Of a stretch of 64,000 bases of DNA, positions 63,322 to 64,000 are shown in pieces. How positions within the stretch are numbered: the first letter of the stretch is position 1; every line of letters starts with the position of its first letter. The stretch spans positions 2,425,612-2,489,611 of the forward strand of contig NZ_CP043538.1 of NCBI RefSeq assembly GCF_000364445.2, given 5' to 3'. The notes beneath the pieces were generated by a model. That model had not been told where the DNA came from, searched no databases, and saw nothing but the letters and a program-made list of their open reading frames with translations. Made by a program: the position numbers and the translations under genes. The stretch comes from Methylobacterium mesophilicum SR1.6/6. GTDB lineage: Bacteria > Pseudomonadota > Alphaproteobacteria > Rhizobiales > Beijerinckiaceae.

Positions 63322-64000
63322 TCAGCGGATACCGCCGCCGACGTTGATCTCCTCGCCGGTCACCCAGCGGGCGCCGTCCGAGGCGAGGAAGGTGACGACC
63401 CCGGCGATGTCGTCGGGCTGGCCGGCGCGGCCGAGGGGCGTCTGGGCGACCAACCCCGCTTCCATCTCGGAGCCGGTGACGCCGGCGGTGCGCGTCCCTT
63501 CGGTCACCACGTAGCCCGGGCTCACCGCGTTGACGCGGATCTTGCGCGGCGCCAGCTCGTTGGCCAGGACACCGGTGATCGCGTTCAGGGCGCCTTTCGT
63601 GCCGCTGTAGACGGCCGTGGTCGCAGGCTGGAGGCTGGCGGCCACCGAGGAGATGTTGATGATACTGCCCCCCGCGCCGAGATGCGTCGCGGCGGCCTGG
63701 GTGGCGAGGAGCACACCGAGCACGTTGACGTCGAATTGCCTGCGGTAGTGCTCCTCGGTGACCTCCGCGATCGCGGCGAATTCATAGACACCGGAATTGT
63801 TGACGAGGATGTCGAGCCGGCCGAAGGCGGTCACGGCGGCGTCGATCAGACCCTGCGCCTCGGCGCGCTTGGAGACATCACCTTGGACCGCGATCGCCTT
63901 CCCTCCGGCTCCGGTGATCGCCGCCACCACCGTGTCGGCGCCCGACTTGCTGGACACGTAATTGACCACGACCGCGGCCCCTTCCTGCGCGAGGGCCTTG
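63322..64000 (-). CDS. Short-chain dehydrogenase/reductase, 5' end outside window
   Basis: The frame is open to base 64000, so the N-terminal cofactor turn is missing. Visible parts: VVVNYVSSKSGADTVVAAIT, the NNSG motif, IINISSVAASLQPATTAVYS with Ser, then Tyr and Lys in YSGTKGALNAITG, and the closing WVTGEEINVGGGIR. This is the 3-oxoacyl-ACP reductase / glucose 1-dehydrogenase type. The substrate is unknown. Confidence 0.9.
   Translation of the reverse strand, partial: KALAQEGAAVVVNYVSSKSGADTVVAAITGAGGKAIAVQGDVSKRAEAQGLIDAAVTAFGRLDILVNNSGVYEFAAIAEVTEEHYRRQFDVNVLGVLLATQAAATHLGAGGSIINISSVAASLQPATTAVYSGTKGALNAITGVLANELAPRKIRVNAVSPGYVVTEGTRTAGVTGSEMEAGLVAQTPLGRAGQPDDIAGVVTFLASDGARWVTGEEINVGGGIR

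Noticed and set aside
1..64000. CRISPR arrays, rRNA, tRNA, insertion sequences or prophage genes
   Set aside because: No regular direct-repeat arrays, tRNA-like cloverleaf with TTC loop, transposase or phage structural genes were recognised by eye.

Overview
The window is high-GC bacterial DNA from an alphaproteobacterium. A DUF6894 small protein, a REP-like inverted repeat with cgagcgcagcgaagcaa arms, HWE-type histidine kinases, a PfkB kinase and many Liv-type transporters suggest a Methylobacterium-like member of the Hyphomicrobiales. That assignment is inference; there is no rRNA or tRNA marker in the window.

Layout. 1-3.4 kb: livK-livH-livM of a branched-chain amino-acid-type ABC importer (minus strand, livM cut by the edge). 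4-13 kb: an aldehyde dehydrogenase, a ModE-like DNA-binding protein, a LuxR-type regulator with a cysteine cluster, a PfkB sugar kinase divergent from a GntR regulator, a CHASE hybrid histidine kinase and a secreted trypsin-like protease. 13.7-25.9 kb: a catabolic island. It holds an FAD monooxygenase, a cupin, a TetR regulator with a candidate operator, and a tightly overlapping plus-strand operon coxM-coxS-coxL, livK-livH-livM-livG-livF, coxG. That is a molybdenum hydroxylase packaged with its own importer and a CoxG-like maturation protein. 26-31.6 kb: small secreted, membrane and PAS proteins, several with clear terminators. 31.7-36.4 kb: an SDR with a Liv-type binding protein, then a CHASE2 adenylate/guanylate cyclase. 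36.7-40.9 kb: two tautomerase-superfamily proteins around a LysR regulator, a YdfG-type dehydrogenase and a D-serine dehydratase. 41-47.5 kb: a metallophosphoesterase, a TetR/epimerase divergent pair with tandem operators, a methyltransferase and a GGDEF-EAL protein.

The most striking locus is 47.7-51.2 kb. A full-length family-5 solute-binding protein gene contains one in-frame TGA. The reading frame is unbroken on both sides, and selB, the selenocysteine-specific elongation factor, is the next gene on the same strand. Directly behind the TGA lies a hairpin with bacterial SECIS geometry: 11 nt spacer, 3 bp, bulged U, 5 bp, and a loop starting with G. I read this as a selenocysteine-containing solute-binding protein (Sec at residue 167) without a signal peptide, co-encoded with its own SelB.

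51.3-55.8 kb: a response regulator and two HWE kinases, then a Crp/Fnr regulator. 56-58.6 kb: a DUF6894 protein, a DUF900-like alpha/beta hydrolase and small ORFs, including a 62-residue peptide ending in FEGFGSFSG. 58.7-64 kb (minus strand): P450, LuxR-type regulator, a frameshifted di-haem cytochrome c and an SDR cut by the right edge.
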